Source: Alloiococcus sp035301245
Lineage (GTDB): Bacteria; Bacillota; Bacilli; Lactobacillales; Carnobacteriaceae_A
NCBI GenBank assembly: GCA_035301245.1
Contig: DATGUS010000062.1
Coordinates: forward strand, 1-42,950
Reading direction: 5' to 3'
Length of the DNA stretch: 42,950 bases
The notes under the pieces are model-generated. The model saw only the letters and a list, made by a program, of their open reading frames with translations, had not been told where the DNA came from and did not search any database. Both the position numbers and the translations under genes were made by a program. This document shows, piece by piece, positions 41,569-42,950 of this stretch. The first letter of the stretch is position 1. Each line of letters starts with the position of its first letter.

Positions 41569-42048
41569 GTGCAAATAACCTTAATAACGGTTGGTAAATT
41601 AAAAGAAAAGTATTTAAAAAAAGGCATTGAAGAATATGCCAAACGCTTAGGCGCCTACACAAAGTTCAAAATCATCGAAGTTAATGATGAACATGCTCCA
41701 GAAAGCTTAAGTGAAGCAGAAATGGATAAAGTAAAATTAACTGAAGGTGAACGCATTCTTAAGAAAATTAGCGATCAAGAATATGTGTATGCACTGGATT
41801 TAAGAGGTAAGGAACGAACTTCTGAACAATTTGCTAAAGAAATTGAAGATAAGATGATTCATGGTAAGAGTAAGATCACTTTTGTGATTGGTGGATCTTT
41901 AGGTTTAAGTCAACTCGTTTTAGATCGTAGCCAAGCTCAAATTTCATTTGGAAAGATGACTTATCCACATCAGCTGATGCGACTAATTTTAACAGAACAG
42001 ATTTACCGTGCTTTTAAAATAATTAAAAATGAGCCGTATCACAAATAG
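41569..42048 (+). CDS. rlmH: 23S rRNA (pseudouridine1915-N3)-methyltransferase RlmH
   Basis: A SPOUT-family enzyme that methylates pseudouridine 1915 of 23S rRNA. The 159 residues equal the usual length. It opens MQITLITVGKLKEKYLKKGIEEY; the knot with its S-adenosylmethionine site is FVIGGSLGLSQLVLDRSQ; the C-terminus is RAFKIIKNEPYHK. The frame begins at 41548, but the GTG at 41569 has GGGG eight bases upstream and matches the family start. In staphylococci the 3' end of this gene (orfX) is the integration site of SCC elements, and here the last 18 bases are similar. A probable gene fragment begins directly after the stop. Confidence 0.96.
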   Translation: MQITLITVGKLKEKYLKKGIEEYAKRLGAYTKFKIIEVNDEHAPESLSEAEMDKVKLTEGERILKKISDQEYVYALDLRGKERTSEQFAKEIEDKMIHGKSKITFVIGGSLGLSQLVLDRSQAQISFGKMTYPHQLMRLILTEQIYRAFKIIKNEPYHK

Positions 42049-42069
42049 ATGAGGTTTTTTCGTAAAACC
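42031..42069 (+). other. SCC attachment-site-like sequence at the rlmH 3' end
   Basis: GAGCCGTATCACAAATAG (42031-42048) closely resembles the SCC core as I recall it (GAAGCATATCATAA-type). GATGAGG follows, and GGTTTT/AAAACC arms (42053-42058, 42064-42069) form a small hairpin. The similarity of the core is partly forced by the conserved peptide EPYHK, so it is suggestive only. A 13-of-16 partial copy lies at 42533-42548. Confidence 0.4.
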
Positions 42070-42495
42070 ACAGCACAATCTGATGCGGGTTCGACTATAG
42101 GTGCCTTTATATTGTTTCCTAATAAGCGTATAAATGGTAAACACACAATAAATCAAGCCAGGGGCATAAATGCTTTAATTAATGATCGATTCGACTTAAC
42201 GTTAGAGTGTATTCGACGTTATTATAAAGAAGAGAAAAGTCCCTTGTATGAAACCATACTAAGGTATAATTGTTTCTTTGATTTATTTGAAACCTTTGAA
42301 GGGTATGTTAATTTCTTCTTACTAAATGACTTATTGGATAATCATGGCAATATAAAGTTTTACTTGCCATTTGATGAATTTAAAAAAAGACCACAATTTA
42401 ATGATGTCAGCGAATATCTTGTTTATAAAGAAAGAACGATGAATTTTATTGAGGCACGGAATAAGCGTATTGAAAATAAAATGGAATCCAAATAA
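42049..42495 (+). CDS. Hypothetical protein, probably 5'-truncated (resembles DUF6994)
   Basis: A 148-residue frame starting at the base after the rlmH stop codon, with no ribosome binding site. From about residue 15 (STIGAFILFPNKRINGKHTI) to the end (YKERTMNFIEARNKRIENK) it resembles the C-terminal half of a family I believe is DUF6994, including NDRFDLTLECIRRYY and FFLLNDLL. Full-length members, as I recall, have about 100 more N-terminal residues; here that part is absent and residues 1-14 look unrelated. This suggests a fragment joined to rlmH by recombination, possibly not expressed except by coupling to rlmH. Function unknown. Confidence 0.65.
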   Translation: MRFFRKTTAQSDAGSTIGAFILFPNKRINGKHTINQARGINALINDRFDLTLECIRRYYKEEKSPLYETILRYNCFFDLFETFEGYVNFFLLNDLLDNHGNIKFYLPFDEFKKRPQFNDVSEYLVYKERTMNFIEARNKRIENKMESK

Positions 42496-42681
42496 AGATG
42501 TCAGTTGTGACTTAGTGTTTAGAGAGGAAATTTATGATAAATAGGTGATTAATTAGTTAAAAATATTGATAACGATTACATCAAAGGGTAAAATCTTATT
42601 ATATCGAATATGATGATTAATATATCCCCAAATTCGTAATCAAAACATGTCCTATAATGAATAAAAAATTAAGGTGGGATT
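42496..42681. other. Spacer before the last gene
   Basis: A partial copy of the rlmH-end sequence (TATGATAAATAGGTGA) lies at 42533-42548. TATAAT at 42653-42658 is a candidate -10 for the last gene, with a short leader and a weak -35. Nothing else was recognised. Confidence 0.4.
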
Positions 42682-42950
42682 ATGATGAAAGAATGGTACA
42701 AAAATAAAAGGCAATCAGTTGAAGACAAAAGACATGCGAAAAAGATCATGGATGACCAACCACTAGAATTGGAAATAACGGAAGAGATAGAAGAGGCAGA
42801 TGAGATAGAAGAAGAAACCGAATTTAACTCATTCTTTGAAGAAGTACTCAATAAATTTCCAAAGAAATATTCAACAATTATTCTCAATACTTACGATAAA
42901 ACGAGAGTCCAAGCTGAGAAAGTTTTGGCTGATAGTAAAACGAAATTTGA
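42682..42950 (+). CDS. Hypothetical acidic protein (partial, runs off the window)
   Basis: An open frame of 89 codons continuing to the right edge. AAGGTGGG (42671-42678) precedes two consecutive ATGs; either could start. The N-terminus MKEWYKNKRQSVEDKRHAKK is basic, followed by a strongly acidic stretch (ELEITEEIEEADEIEEETEF), then SFFEEVLNKFPKKYSTIILN and a charged helix-like segment (YDKTRVQAEKVLADSKTKF). No family recognised. It lies downstream of the putative rlmH-end junction, so it may be part of an inserted segment, but its codon use does not look unusual by eye. Confidence 0.6.
   Translation, partial: MMKEWYKNKRQSVEDKRHAKKIMDDQPLELEITEEIEEADEIEEETEFNSFFEEVLNKFPKKYSTIILNTYDKTRVQAEKVLADSKTKF

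Noticed and set aside
42669..42887. Minus-strand frame at the right end, Ser-rich
   Set aside because: The plus-strand frame has a ribosome binding site and runs past the window edge; the antisense frame is its shadow.
1..42950. CRISPR array, tRNA, rRNA, insertion sequences
   Set aside because: No regularly spaced repeats, no cloverleaf candidates and no transposase frames were seen.

Overview
The window is the replication-origin region of a low-GC Gram-positive bacterium. It carries rpmH-rnpA-yidC-jag on the minus strand and dnaA-dnaN-yaaA-recF-gyrB-gyrA-rpsF-ssb-rpsR-gdpP-rplI-dnaB on the plus strand, followed by walR-walK-yycH-yycI-yycJ-htrA-rlmH. The FMN lactate oxidase at 29022-30128 strongly resembles the Aerococcus viridans enzyme as I recall it. 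With the lactic-acid-bacterial look of the other genes this suggests order Lactobacillales, probably family Aerococcaceae. That placement is inference; no rRNA gene lies in the window.

Layout. 1-750: a YdhK/DUF1541 lipoprotein. 760-8366 (minus): thyA, a two-gene amino-acid ABC importer lacking an ATPase, a trehalose operon (treP-treC) with operator-like and cre-like sites, and folC. 8426-10905 (minus): jag, yidC, rnpA and the small rpmH gene, read away from the origin. 10906-13028: oriC, in two parts flanking dnaA. DnaA boxes lie on both sides, and between dnaA and dnaN there is a box next to a CTA-type triplet run (DnaA-trio) and an AT-rich tract. 13029-26560: replication genes, plus ribosomal genes, the c-di-AMP phosphodiesterase gdpP and two perfect parS sites. 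An AT-rich spacer of about 0.9 kb separates gyrA from rpsF and may encode a small structured RNA.

26664-34072 is an accessory block between dnaB and walR. A LysR regulator diverges from lrgA-lrgB-lctO (pyruvate-facilitator-like membrane proteins plus lactate oxidase). KtrAB potassium uptake, a YtxG/YtxH pair and a stand-alone PTS EIIA follow. 34092-41208 is the complete WalRK locus, ending with an HtrA protease that appears to be a lipoprotein. 41250-41544 holds a second DnaA-box cluster in front of rlmH. The rlmH 3' end resembles the staphylococcal SCC attachment core and abuts a gene that looks 5'-truncated; the window ends inside an unrecognised acidic protein gene.

How the genes work together. 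The core supplies initiation (DnaA, DnaB, DnaN, SSB, gyrase), segregation sites and cell-wall control (WalRK). TreP lacks an EIIA domain and could be served by the EIIA beside walR. GdpP degrades c-di-AMP, a known ligand of KtrA-type gating proteins. LctO turns lactate and oxygen into pyruvate and hydrogen peroxide, next to LrgAB proteins that in relatives move pyruvate; cre-like sites upstream of both treP and lrgA suggest carbon-catabolite control. No tRNA, rRNA, CRISPR array or complete insertion sequence was seen.
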